Source of the DNA: Xanthomonas melonis | GTDB lineage: Bacteria; Pseudomonadota; Gammaproteobacteria; Xanthomonadales; Xanthomonadaceae | Direction of reading: 5' to 3' | DNA length: 64,000 nucleotides | Assembly (NCBI RefSeq): GCF_020783655.1 | Contig: NZ_JAJGQH010000003.1 | Coordinates: forward strand, 186,001 to 250,000 | Shown here: positions 30,753-39,065 of the stretch, piece by piece | Position numbering within the stretch: the stretch's first letter is position 1 | How the letters are laid out: every line of letters starts with the position of its first letter | Position numbers and translations under genes: made by a program | The notes under the pieces: generated by a model | What the model was told of the DNA's origin: nothing | What the model saw: the letters and a program-made list of their open reading frames with translations, nothing else | Database searches by the model: none

Positions 30753-31814
30753 CTAGCGGAAGTCGAAACTGAAGGCGGCCGTGCTCGCGGCGGGCTCGCG
30801 GACCGCGAACGCCACCTGCACCGCCTGACCCGGGGCAAGCGTGTCCTGTCCAGGCGGCACCTGGCCCAGGTAGTCCTGCGGTGCCAGTACGCGGGTACCG
30901 ATCACCCGGCCATCGGCATCGGACAGCGACAGCTGCAGCCATGGCCAGGCCTGTGCCCAACGGGCGTCGTTGCGAAAGCTGGCCTGGATCTGCAACACGC
31001 CGGGCATGCCGTGCAGCGGGCGCACATCGCGGTTGAGCAAGGTCAGCGCCGCCGGCTCGCGCCAGGCCGGCAGGCTGCAGCGCATCACTGCGCAGGCCGC
31101 GCTCGCCAGCGGGCGCCAGCGCGCATCGCCGGCCAGGCGGGCACGGTCGGCGATGACGATCTGTAGCCCCAGTGCGGCTGCCAATCCGAGCAGCATGGCC
31201 CACTGCCGTCCGCTGGCACGCAGCCGCGGACGACCAAGCCCACGCCGTGCGAACGTCGGAGCCGCGGGGGCGGGCAGGGGCAGCGGCGCGGCAACGGGAG
31301 CCCGGGTGTAGGCCGTCTGGCTGCCCGGCAGCACCGCGTCGGAGGCGGCTAAGCCGTCCGCAAGGCTGGCGTCCGCGGCCGTGTGGATGGCGCGGACGCT
31401 CATGGGCGCTGGCGGCGTGATGCCGTGCAGGCTGGCAGAGGGCGACGTCTCGGCCGACGGCGACGCTGCAGCGGCGTGCACGTCCGCAAGCGCAACCGGG
31501 GGCGAGACGGCGACCGAAACGACCCCCGGCATGCCGACCGGGTCGGTGCTGTCGGCTTCCGGCGCGGGCACGTGTTGCCGATCGTCGAACCGGGCCTCCA
31601 GGTGGGCGGTGCCGGGCGTCGGCACCAGCGGCAGTACAGGGGGCGGGACCGGCTCGTGCGCGGGTGCTGGCGGCAGTTCGGATGGCGGCACCGGCAAGGT
31701 CTGCTCCGGCGGCTCGGCAGGCGGAACCACCGGCGTCGGGACCAGCGTTGGGGCGGCGGGCGAGGCACGCAGGAACGTGGCCAGGGGGCGGCGCGGTGGC
31801 GGAGTCTCGGACAT
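30753..31814 (-). CDS. DUF3426 protein, Pro-rich, without the usual zinc ribbon
   Basis: 353 residues. A very Pro/Ala-rich disordered N terminus (1-200) precedes one membrane segment (about 205-225, WAMLLGLAAALGLQIVIA). The DUF3426 C-terminal domain follows, with LNRDVRPLHGMPGVLQIQAS and VAPQDYLGQ-like motifs. Homologues usually start with a CxxC-CxxC zinc ribbon; here no such cysteines occur. ATG 31814 is used rather than TTG 31847. The gene lies between fis and prmA as in many gammaproteobacteria. Role unknown. Confidence 0.8.
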   Translation of the reverse strand: MSETPPPRRPLATFLRASPAAPTLVPTPVVPPAEPPEQTLPVPPSELPPAPAHEPVPPPVLPLVPTPGTAHLEARFDDRQHVPAPEADSTDPVGMPGVVSVAVSPPVALADVHAAAASPSAETSPSASLHGITPPAPMSVRAIHTAADASLADGLAASDAVLPGSQTAYTRAPVAAPLPLPAPAAPTFARRGLGRPRLRASGRQWAMLLGLAAALGLQIVIADRARLAGDARWRPLASAACAVMRCSLPAWREPAALTLLNRDVRPLHGMPGVLQIQASFRNDARWAQAWPWLQLSLSDADGRVIGTRVLAPQDYLGQVPPGQDTLAPGQAVQVAFAVREPAASTAAFSFDFR

Positions 31815-31939
31815 CGGCAGGCGTGCAGCGGGAAGGCCTCTATTCAACCACGTGCGCGCCAGCGGGCGAACGCAGGGCCTGCATCCTCTATGCAGCCCAG
31901 GCTACAGCGGCATCGCCTCCGACTCCCGAATCCCGAACC

Positions 31940-32317
31940 TCAGCGCCTGCGTCGCGTCTTCCCGTCTGCCAGCAGCAGATCCAACAGCCCGCTGCGCTGC
32001 CGCGGCGTCAGCGTGTCGAAGCGGACCAGCAGCATGCGCTGCTGGTCGTCCAGGCGGCGATAGTGGGCCGGATCCTCGGCAATGGCCGACACCGGTGGGC
32101 CGAACACGCGATCGCCGCGGCCGGTGGCCAGGTATTCGAAGGCCATGCCGCTGCGCTTGGCCAGCCCGATCAGGTTCTCCACCGAGGGCGCGGTGCCTTC
32201 GGCCATCTCCCATTGCGCGACCGCGCTACGGGTGACACCGAGTTCGCCGGCCAGGGCTTCCTGGGTCAGCTTGGTGAAGCTGCGGGCTTCGCGTACCCGT
32301 TCGTACAGCTTGCTCAC
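31940..32317 (-). CDS. XRE-family transcriptional regulator
   Basis: 125-residue regulator with an N-terminal helix-turn-helix: KLTQEALAGELGVTRSAVAQ then WEMAEGTAPSV. The C-terminal half is helical (LDDQQRMLLVRFDTLTPRQR) and rich in Arg at the end. It sits between DUF3426 and a small plus-strand membrane gene that starts 151 bases away, which it may control. Xanthomonas-type inserts in this normally conserved block suggest it was gained locally. Confidence 0.85.
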   Translation of the reverse strand: MSKLYERVREARSFTKLTQEALAGELGVTRSAVAQWEMAEGTAPSVENLIGLAKRSGMAFEYLATGRGDRVFGPPVSAIAEDPAHYRRLDDQQRMLLVRFDTLTPRQRSGLLDLLLADGKTRRRR

Positions 32318-32468
32318 ACGGCACCGGGACAGGAAACGGACAGGGCCGGGAGATATAGCCCTAGTAGCACTCGGCGATAGTTCGTATGTCTTTCATATCG
32401 CGCTATGTTTGCGATACTGTCTTCGCGTCGATGACGATGCGATCACGCCGAACTCAAGGAGGATGTTC

Positions 32469-32960
32469 ATGGTCGAGCCTGCCGCCCCGGAACCGCGCCA
32501 CCCGGCCCCACAGTGGCCGCCGCCAACGGCGCCATGGCCTGCCGATTCGCCGCTGGACCCCGCGGTCGCGCGCTTCGCCGGCGCCGCGCGTTACCAGGTC
32601 TGGCGGCGAGGCCAAGCCTGGACCGCAGTCGCCGACGGCGTGCATTGGTGGGCCGTGCTGGCGCCGCGCGCATGGGCAATGCATCACCGGCACTGGCCGC
32701 TGCTGTGGGCTGCCCTGCCGCCTGTTACAGGGGCCGCGGGCGTTGCACTGGCCGGCGCCCAGGCATGGACGCCCGCTGCCTGGCTGCTGTTGCTGGTGGT
32801 CGAGTGTGCGTTGCGGTTTCACGCTGGCCGGCACGCCGGGCGCTGGCGCAGCGCGGCATTGCAGCGCGACGGCTGGCAGCCGGTGACCCTGCTGCGCGCG
32901 ATCAGCGTGACCGACGCGGTGACCACGGCACAGATCCGCACCGGCCGTCCGCCGCATTGA
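32469..32960 (+). CDS. Hypothetical two-helix membrane protein (DUF2628-like)
   Basis: 163 residues. The N terminus is Pro-rich, the middle has AVADGVHWWAVLAPRAWAMH, and two hydrophobic segments follow (about 75-95 and 100-115). The arrangement recalls DUF2628 proteins, but the match is from memory and weak. AGGAGG at 32457-32462 is six bases before ATG 32469, which decides the start over the in-frame ATG at 32463. It is the divergent neighbour of the XRE regulator and converges on prmA. Confidence 0.65.
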   Translation: MVEPAAPEPRHPAPQWPPPTAPWPADSPLDPAVARFAGAARYQVWRRGQAWTAVADGVHWWAVLAPRAWAMHHRHWPLLWAALPPVTGAAGVALAGAQAWTPAAWLLLLVVECALRFHAGRHAGRWRSAALQRDGWQPVTLLRAISVTDAVTTAQIRTGRPPH

Positions 32961-32972
32961 CCGGCCGGCGGC

Positions 32973-33896
32973 TCAGCGGCGACGCACGCCCTCGATCCGC
33001 ATCCAGTCTTCTTCGCGCTCGCACTGCAATTGCTCGAACCAGGGCGCGTAGCGCTGCAGCAATTCGTCTTCCTGCCCATGCAGGATGCCTGACAGCGCGA
33101 TCCGGCCACCCGGCGCAACGCGGGCGGCCAAGGTCTCGGCCAGCGCGTCCAGCGCCGATGCCAGGATGTTGGCCACCACCACCGGGTAGGTCTGCGCCGG
33201 CTCGTCCTGGGGCAGGTACACCGCCAACTGCGCCTGCACCGCATTACGCTCGGCATTGTCGGCACTGGCCAGCAGCGCCTGCGGATCGTTGTCGACGCCG
33301 ACCGCCGTGGCCGCGCCCAGTTTCAAAGCGGCCACGGCGAGAATGCCCGAGCCGCAGCCGAAATCGAGCACGCTGCGCCCCTGCAGTTGGCCGTCGGTCG
33401 CCAGGCGGTCCAGCCAGCGCAGGCACAGCGCGGTGGTCGGGTGGGTACCGGAGCCGAACGCCAGGCCCGGATCCAGCCGCACCACCGCGGCATCGGCGGC
33501 GGCGGCGGCGGCGGCAGGCAGTGCGTGGTTCCAGGGCACGATGAAGGTACGCGCGCCGAATTGCATCGGTTGGAACTGATCCATCCAGGCGCGTTCCCAA
33601 TCGCTGTCCTCGACCATGCGGAAGGCGACCTGGCTCCAGTCCAGCCCGGGGTCGAAGGCTTCCAGTGCGGCCAGCAGCACCAGCGCATCGCTGTCGCCAT
33701 CGAACAGCGCGGTCAGCACCAGGGTGTTCCACAGCGGCGTTTCGCCCACGCCCGGCTCGAGGATGGCGCGCTCGTTGCTGGTGTCGGCATCGGCGTCGAG
33801 CAGGGTCACCGCCAGCGCGCCGACATCGTCCAGCGCATTCTGGAAACGGGGCTGGGTGGCATCGGAGCAGGGCAGGGTCAGTTCAAGAAACGGCAT
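32973..33896 (-). CDS. prmA: Ribosomal protein L11 methyltransferase PrmA
   Basis: Methylates lysines and the N terminus of ribosomal protein L11 using SAM. The 307-residue product has an N-terminal substrate domain and a C-terminal methyltransferase domain. Motifs: [37 protein letters not shown] (motif I), and [10 protein letters not shown] (the N-I-L catalytic loop). ATG 33896 gives the expected length; the longer frame to 34175 has no family counterpart. Normally adjacent to accC and fis; here separated from accC by two unknown plus-strand genes. Confidence 0.95.
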   Translation of the reverse strand: MPFLELTLPCSDATQPRFQNALDDVGALAVTLLDADADTSNERAILEPGVGETPLWNTLVLTALFDGDSDALVLLAALEAFDPGLDWSQVAFRMVEDSDWERAWMDQFQPMQFGARTFIVPWNHALPAAAAAAADAAVVRLDPGLAFGSGTHPTTALCLRWLDRLATDGQLQGRSVLDFGCGSGILAVAALKLGAATAVGVDNDPQALLASADNAERNAVQAQLAVYLPQDEPAQTYPVVVANILASALDALAETLAARVAPGGRIALSGILHGQEDELLQRYAPWFEQLQCEREEDWMRIEGVRRR

Positions 33897-34478
33897 CGTG
33901 GCGGTCGGTGAATTCGAAGCGTGCATCCTACCAAGCCGGCGTCGCGCAGCCGTCGCTTCGCGCTGCGCACCACGGCCTCGCGTCGCGTGCCGGTTGCCGC
34001 TCGAGGGCCATGACGGGACGGTCGTGGATGGCCACTGCGATCTGTCCGGCATGCGACGCGCGTTGCGCTGATCGATTGGCGGATGCGTGTCCGCGGTGGC
34101 GCGCAAGGTTCTGTGCAGCGGCGACGCAGACAAATGCGGCGTGCAGCAGTGTCCACCCCATCGGATCCATGCCACGTTGCCTGCAGCGAATCACGTGACT
34201 CGCACGAGCTGCATGCCGCGCAGCAACGGCAGCTGGGGAAGGCCATGCAGATGATCCCGATCCGAACACCGATCGCCACGCGCGGTCTGCGCGGCGCAGC
34301 GCACACGGACGATGGCGCTTCTCGCACGCGGTTCTCGATCGCGCCCACGTAGCGCGGCCATGTTCGTCGAACATCTGCGCCAATGGTCGCGCCCGTTTGC
34401 CCGCGGCCTCACGGACAGCCGGGTGCTAGACTCCGCGCCATCGCTGCAGGCGTTCCCGCAGCAGAGGTGCCGCTGGTC
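33897..34478. other. Divergent intergenic region, no gene seen
   Basis: 582 bases between the prmA start and a plus-strand hypothetical gene. It should hold both promoters. TAGACT at 34430-34435 is -10-like, but no well-spaced -35 was found. No RNA gene or repeat recognised. Confidence 0.4.
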
Positions 34479-35408
34479 ATGCCGTTCGTTCGCGCCCGCC
34501 ATCTTTGGCTATTGCCCGCTGCCGTCGCGCTCGCGCTGGCTGCGTGGTGGCACGTGCGTGCGCAACCGGCGGCCGCGGTCGCTACGGTCGCCGGCACCGT
34601 GGCCGACGCAGCGCAGCCGGCAGCCGGGCGGGCAGGGAATGCCCGCGCCCGTGCGGAACGTGGAATCGCCTCGCAATTGCCGTATCGCGATGCGGTGGAC
34701 GCGCAACCGGATCTGTATCGTTATGCGCAGCAATTGCAGCAGCAGCTGCGCGCCGGCGATGCGCAGGCCGGATGGCGCTTGAGTCGTGTCTACGATTACT
34801 GCGCGCCCTACGCGGCCAGCCCGGCCGGTTATGCCGCCGACAGCGAATGGATCGCCGCGCAGGCCACGCCGGGTGTGGCCGCCATGCACGCAGCGCGCGA
34901 GCGGGTGGCGCAGCGGTGTGCGGGTTTCGCTCCGCACGACGGGCTCAGCCCACGCCTGGTGGCGCAGCAGCGTCTGCGCGCCGCGCGCGCCGGCAGCCTG
35001 GCAGCGGAGGCCGGCTTGCTGGCGCTGGGCGAGCCGCTGCAGGCCAGCGCGGCGTACAAGCGCGCGCTGGTGCAGCGCGTGCTGGCCTCGCGCGATCCGG
35101 AGGCCTATCTGGCACTGGCTCCGGCGATGGGCGCGCGCGCCAGCGGCGACGACAGTCTGGAAGGCTATGTGGCCGGCGACCAGTTCGCCGAACTGGCCTG
35201 GCAGGTGGCTGCGTGCCGGCTGGGCCTGGATTGCAGTGCCGAGAGCACGCTGGTCACCAGTTATTGCGCCAATGCGGGCATCTGCTCGCGCGCAGGCGCG
35301 CAGGATTTCGTGTCGTTCGTATTCGATGCCGCGATACCGCGGCAGGGAGCAGACAGGGTGGATGAGATGGTCGATGCATTGGTATCCGAGCCGGGAGCGC
35401 AGTCATGA
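34479..35408 (+). CDS. Hypothetical membrane-anchored or secreted protein
   Basis: 309 residues with an N-terminal hydrophobic segment (RHLWLLPAAVALALAAWW) acting as signal or anchor. A helical, Ala-rich periplasmic domain follows, with several cysteines (RVYDYCAPYAAS, RCAGFAP, CRLGLDC, YCANAGICSRAG) that could form disulfides. No family recognised. ATG 34479 places the hydrophobic segment at the N terminus; the longer frame to 34383 was rejected for that reason. Its stop overlaps the next gene by ATGA. Confidence 0.7.
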   Translation: MPFVRARHLWLLPAAVALALAAWWHVRAQPAAAVATVAGTVADAAQPAAGRAGNARARAERGIASQLPYRDAVDAQPDLYRYAQQLQQQLRAGDAQAGWRLSRVYDYCAPYAASPAGYAADSEWIAAQATPGVAAMHAARERVAQRCAGFAPHDGLSPRLVAQQRLRAARAGSLAAEAGLLALGEPLQASAAYKRALVQRVLASRDPEAYLALAPAMGARASGDDSLEGYVAGDQFAELAWQVAACRLGLDCSAESTLVTSYCANAGICSRAGAQDFVSFVFDAAIPRQGADRVDEMVDALVSEPGAQS

Positions 35409-35770
35409 ATTACCGTCGATGGGCGCACGGCGCCAAGTTCTGGTTGTGGGTGGTCTTGTTCGTGGCGTATTCGGCCGCGGCGGTGGGCATCGTGATGATC
35501 GATACCGCCGATCACCGTTACCAGCCGTTGTCGGTCAGGTCGACGACCGTGGATGCCGACGAACAGCAGCGCCGGCATGGCGCCAGCCAGGTGGCGGCGG
35601 TGTACCGCGCCGGCAGCGCGATGCCGTTCTCGACCCTGCCGGCCGGCTCCACCTTCCAGGTGGTCTGGCCGGACGGCTCTACCGAAACCATGACCGTGGT
35701 CGATCCGTCCTCGTCCAGCGGCATCGTGCCGGTGCCGGGCAGCCAGCAGGCGCCTGCGTCGCGGCCTTGA
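35405..35770 (+). CDS. Hypothetical small membrane-anchored protein
   Basis: 121 residues: one N-terminal membrane segment (about 12-34, FWLWVVLFVAYSAAAVGIVM) followed by a small soluble domain ending in a Ser/Pro-rich tail. WPDGSTETMTVVDPSSSSG is the most distinctive stretch. No family recognised. Coupled by ATGA to the preceding gene; both exported parts probably act together in the periplasm. Confidence 0.65.
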   Translation: MNYRRWAHGAKFWLWVVLFVAYSAAAVGIVMIDTADHRYQPLSVRSTTVDADEQQRRHGASQVAAVYRAGSAMPFSTLPAGSTFQVVWPDGSTETMTVVDPSSSSGIVPVPGSQQAPASRP

Positions 35771-35976
35771 ACGATGCAGTGCCTCGCGCGGCGATAGGCG
35801 CGCCGCCGCTGCGCATCCGGTAGCGCAGGCGGCAACGGCGGATAGGTGCGGCTGCAGCTCCGCCGTTCTCACGTGTGCAGACGACCAAGGGCTGCAGATC
35901 CTCGAACTCCTACGCATGGAGCGGCTGGCTTGCAGGGCCGATGGCGCGACACAGTGCCGGCGCGCTGCACCCGGAG

Positions 35977-36005
35977 CGATGAAAAGCCCGGTTTTCCGGG
36001 CTTTC
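35977..36005 (-). terminator. Hairpin downstream of accC
   Basis: AAAGCCCGG-TTTT-CCGGGCTTT (about 35983-36004) with further GATG/CATC pairing forms a long stem 23 bases past the accC stop on the minus strand. The following CTTTTC on the minus strand gives a short U-rich tail. Probably a rho-independent terminator; it could also work for the plus-strand gene ending at 35770. Confidence 0.65.
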
Positions 36006-36027
36006 ATCGCTGCCGTGGCGGCTGCGA

Positions 36028-37395
36028 TCAGGTCAACGCAATCGACTTGTTCTTGCGCTCGGCCAGGCGCTTTTCCAGGTAGTGGATGTTCTGCCCACCG
36101 GCCTGGAAGCCCTTGTCGCGCATGATGCGCTGCTGCAGCGGGATGTTGGTCTTGATGCCGTCCACCACCATCTCGCTCAGCGCCACGCGCATGCGTGCGA
36201 TCGCGGTCTCGCGGTCCGGGCCGTGCACGATCAGCTTGCCGATCATCGAGTCGTAGTTCGGCGGTACCTTGTAGCCGGCGTAGATATGCGTATCCACGCG
36301 CACGCCCGGGCCACCCGGCGGATGGAAGGCGGTGATCAGGCCCGGGTTGGGCATGAAGGTTTCCGGGTCCTCGGCATTGATGCGGCACTCGATCGCGTGA
36401 CCGCGCAATACGATGTCGCTCTGCTTGATGCTGAGCTTGTGGCCAGCGGCGATACGCAGCTGTTCGCACACCAGATCGATACCGGTGATGCGCTCGGTGA
36501 CCGGGTGTTCCACCTGGATGCGGGTGTTCATTTCGATGAAGTAGAACCGCCCGTTCTCGAACAGGAACTCGAAGGTGCCCGCGCCGCGGTAGCCGATGCG
36601 GATGCAGGCATCCACGCAGACCTTGCCGATCTCGTTGCGCAGTTCTTCGGTGATGCCCGGTGCCGGCGCTTCTTCCACCACCTTCTGGTGACGGCGCTGC
36701 ATCGAGCAATCGCGTTCGCCCAGGTGGATCGCACCGCCCTGGCCGTCGGCCAGCACCTGGATCTCCACGTGACGCGGATTCTCCAGGAACTTCTCCATGT
36801 AGACCTGATCGTTGCTGAAGGCGGCCTTGGCTTCGGACTTGGTGGTCTCGATCGCGGCCTTGAGCGCGGCTTCCGAGTGCACCACGCGCATGCCGCGCCC
36901 GCCGCCGCCGCCGGCGGCCTTGATGATCACCGGGTAACCGATCTCGCGCGCGATCTTGGTGTTGGCGACGATGTCATCGCCCAACGGGCCGCCCGAGCCC
37001 GGCACGCACGGCACGCCGGCGGCCTTCATCGCACGGATCGCTTCGACCTTGTCGCCCATCAGGCGAATGGTGTCGGCCTTGGGGCCGATGAAGATGAAAC
37101 CCGATTCTTCCACCCGCTCGGCGAAGTCGGCGTTCTCCGACAAAAAGCCGTAGCCAGGATGGATGGCCTGGGCATCGGTGACCTCGGCCGCGGCGATCAG
37201 CGCCGGGATATTGAGATAGCTGTCGCTGGACGCAGCAGGGCCGATGCACACCGACTCGTCGGCCATGGCCACGTGCTTGAGGTTGCGGTCGACCGTGGAA
37301 TGCACCGCGACCGTGCGGATGCCGAGCGTGTGGCACGCGCGCAGGATGCGCAGCGCGATTTCGCCGCGGTTGGCGATGACGACTTTATCGAGCAT
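36028..37395 (-). CDS. accC: Acetyl-CoA carboxylase, biotin carboxylase subunit AccC
   Basis: ATP-dependent carboxylation of biotin on AccB, the first committed step of fatty acid synthesis. The 455-residue product ([20 protein letters not shown] start) is the standard length. Seen motifs: the ATP-grasp glycine loop [44 protein letters not shown], and the catalytic [14 protein letters not shown]. It follows accB with a spacer that carries inverted heptamer arrays, and a strong hairpin follows the stop. Confidence 0.98.
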   Translation of the reverse strand: MLDKVVIANRGEIALRILRACHTLGIRTVAVHSTVDRNLKHVAMADESVCIGPAASSDSYLNIPALIAAAEVTDAQAIHPGYGFLSENADFAERVEESGFIFIGPKADTIRLMGDKVEAIRAMKAAGVPCVPGSGGPLGDDIVANTKIAREIGYPVIIKAAGGGGGRGMRVVHSEAALKAAIETTKSEAKAAFSNDQVYMEKFLENPRHVEIQVLADGQGGAIHLGERDCSMQRRHQKVVEEAPAPGITEELRNEIGKVCVDACIRIGYRGAGTFEFLFENGRFYFIEMNTRIQVEHPVTERITGIDLVCEQLRIAAGHKLSIKQSDIVLRGHAIECRINAEDPETFMPNPGLITAFHPPGGPGVRVDTHIYAGYKVPPNYDSMIGKLIVHGPDRETAIARMRVALSEMVVDGIKTNIPLQQRIMRDKGFQAGGQNIHYLEKRLAERKNKSIALT

Positions 37396-37425
37396 GGGAT
37401 GGGATTCCGAACACAAGGGGTGTTC

Positions 37426-37526
37426 GGGACCCGGGACCCGGGACCCGGGACCCGAAAAAGCAACCGGCTGCAGTTTTCACCGCTGCCCTTGCTCTTCCGG
37501 GTCCCGGGTCCCGAGTCCCGGGTCCC
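37426..37526. repeat. Inverted heptamer arrays in the accB-accC spacer
   Basis: Four GGGACCC copies (37426-37453) face GGGTCCC, GGGTCCC, GAGTCCC and GGGTCCC (37499-37526) across a 45-base loop, giving a possible 28-bp stem inside the accBC mRNA. It is the same design as in the cdsA-fis spacer and could tune the accB/accC ratio or stabilise mRNA (inference). Confidence 0.85.
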
Positions 37527-37532
37527 GGCAAA

Positions 37533-38018
37533 TCAACCAATCACAAACAAGGGCTGATCGAATTCCACCGGCTGGCCGGTCTCGCCGAGGATGGCCACGA
37601 TGGTGCCGGAGATGTCGGCTTCGATCGGGTTGAACATCTTCATCGCCTCGATGATCGCCAGCGTTTCGCCGGCCTTGACCTGCTGACCGACGCTGACGAA
37701 GGCCGGCTTGTCCGGCGCCGGGGAGGTGTAGAAGGTGCCGACCATCGGCGCGCGCAGCACGTGGCCTTCCGGCAGCGCTGCGCCCTGCTTGGCACCCCCG
37801 GTGGAGGCTTCGGTGGGCGACTGCATCGGCATGCTGGCCGCCGCCGGTGCCGCTGCGGCAGGCGCGGGGGCATAGTGCTGCACCGGGGCACCCATCACCT
37901 GGGCGCCCTTGGGCACGCGTGCCAGGCGCACGCTCTCCTCGCCTTCCTTGATCTCGATTTCGGCGAGATTGGATTCTTCGAGCAGGTCGATCAGTTTCTT
38001 GATTTTGCGGAGATCCAT
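37533..38018 (-). CDS. accB: Acetyl-CoA carboxylase biotin carboxyl carrier protein AccB
   Basis: 161-residue carrier of the acetyl-CoA carboxylase complex. The N-terminal [20 protein letters not shown] segment, an Ala/Pro-rich flexible linker (about 45-80) and the C-terminal biotinyl domain are all present. The biotinylated Lys is in [14 protein letters not shown]. Part of aroQ-accB-accC, the conserved order in gammaproteobacteria; aroQ is 96 bases upstream. Confidence 0.97.
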   Translation of the reverse strand: MDLRKIKKLIDLLEESNLAEIEIKEGEESVRLARVPKGAQVMGAPVQHYAPAPAAAAPAAASMPMQSPTEASTGGAKQGAALPEGHVLRAPMVGTFYTSPAPDKPAFVSVGQQVKAGETLAIIEAMKMFNPIEADISGTIVAILGETGQPVEFDQPLFVIG

Positions 38019-38114
38019 GAGGGCCTCTTGAGTGAATCGGTGGACGGTGCCGGCGGAACCGGCGCAATGGAAGTCAGGCCGCTGGCGGGTGGGCCGGCGA
38101 GGTTGGGGTGAAGG

Positions 38115-38561
38115 TCATGCGTCGCGCTCCAGGCGCGCGATCACCGCTTCCAGCGCCAGCCGATAGCTGTCGGCGCCGAAACCGCAGATCACGCCATCGG
38201 CCTTGTCGCTGAAATAGCTGTGATGGCGGAACGGCTCGCGCGCATGCGGGTTGGACAGGTGGATCTCCACGAACGGCAGGCCCACCCCCAGCAGCGCGTC
38301 GCGCAGCGCCACCGAGGTGTGAGTGAAGGCGGCCGGGTTGATCAGGACATAGGCGGTGCCGTCCTCGCGGGCGGCATGCAGGCGTTCCACCAGCACATGT
38401 TCGGCGTTGGACTGCAGGCAGGTCAGGCTGTGTCCGGCCGCCTGCGCGCGATCCACCAGGGCCGCGTCGATCTGTGCCAGCGTGGTGCGCCCATACACCT
38501 CCGGCTCGCGAGTGCCGAGCAGATTGAGGTTGGGTCCGTGCAACAGCAGCAGGTGGGCCAT
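38115..38561 (-). CDS. aroQ: Type II 3-dehydroquinate dehydratase AroQ
   Basis: Shikimate-pathway enzyme that dehydrates 3-dehydroquinate by a trans mechanism. 148 residues, normal for the dodecameric type II class. Motifs: [17 protein letters not shown] with the active-site Tyr and Arg, [35 protein letters not shown], and [13 protein letters not shown]. It heads the aroQ-accBC operon; an operator-like palindrome lies about 80 bases upstream. Confidence 0.97.
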   Translation of the reverse strand: MAHLLLLHGPNLNLLGTREPEVYGRTTLAQIDAALVDRAQAAGHSLTCLQSNAEHVLVERLHAAREDGTAYVLINPAAFTHTSVALRDALLGVGLPFVEIHLSNPHAREPFRHHSYFSDKADGVICGFGADSYRLALEAVIARLERDA

Positions 38562-38639
38562 GGGATCCGGCGGAGTGGACAGGCCGGAAGTCTGCGCGAT
38601 GCTGGCGATGCTGTCCAGATAGCAGAAGTTACGCTTGTT

Positions 38640-38656
38640 TTAAACGATCGTTTGAA
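38640..38656. promoter_or_regulatory. Operator-like palindrome upstream of aroQ-accBC
   Basis: AAACGATCGTTT (38642-38653) is a perfect 12-bp palindrome, extending to TTnAAACGATCGTTTnAA as a 17-bp near-palindrome. It lies 79 bases upstream of the aroQ start in locally AT-richer DNA. Such sites are typical of TetR-type dimeric repressors; the protein is unknown and no tetR gene is in the window. Confidence 0.55.
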
Positions 38657-38978
38657 TCTGGCGGCAATTGCCGATGGCGGTGGACACTGCGGGTATCGGC
38701 GACATGTCCTGGGCGGGAGGCCCGGCATGCGCGCCGCGGCAATCCGCATCGCTGGCTGGCCGCCATGCCGCTCGAACTCGCCGATCGTGCGCCCCCGAGT
38801 GCACGACAGGTGCCGATCCCGGCACTGGTAAGGCGAAGTGCAGGGGCCCGGCCAAGCATCATCCCTGGCTGCACATCACTGTGCCGTGTCGGCGGCAGCA
38901 GGTTCGGCTTCTCCGCTGGCGAGCGTAAGGCGACCGATGGGATCGCGCGCCCGGCCTGCCGCGGCGACTGTGCCCACC

Positions 38979-39016
38979 CACGCTGCACGCTGCATGGACT
39001 TGCAGCGTGCAGCGTG
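38979..39016. terminator. Perfect 16-bp stem-loop 3' of the S9 peptidase gene
   Basis: CACGCTGCACGCTGCA (38979-38994) pairs without mismatch to TGCAGCGTGCAGCGTG (39001-39016) around TGGACT. It lies 50 bases past the peptidase stop on the minus strand. There is no U-run, so it is a candidate 3' stabiliser or rho-assisted terminator. Confidence 0.5.
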
Positions 39017-39065
39017 CAGCGCGAACGCCCGGTGCCGCACCGAGGTGCGCCGCCGACGGTGGGCG

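Larger units (their letters stand above)
38562..39065. other. Intergenic region with an operator-like palindrome and a perfect hairpin
   Basis: 504 bases between aroQ and the S9 peptidase gene (both minus). Apart from the two elements listed separately (38640-38656 and 38979-39016) I see no gene. The aroQ-accBC promoter should lie in its first 120 bases. Confidence 0.5.

Noticed and set aside
37426..37526. CRISPR-like array
   Set aside because: Units are only seven bases, contiguous and inverted; no spacers and no cas genes.
36082..37557. 491-codon plus-strand frame opposite accC
   Set aside because: It is antisense to a fully supported accC and shows only shadow composition (His/Asp/Ala-rich).
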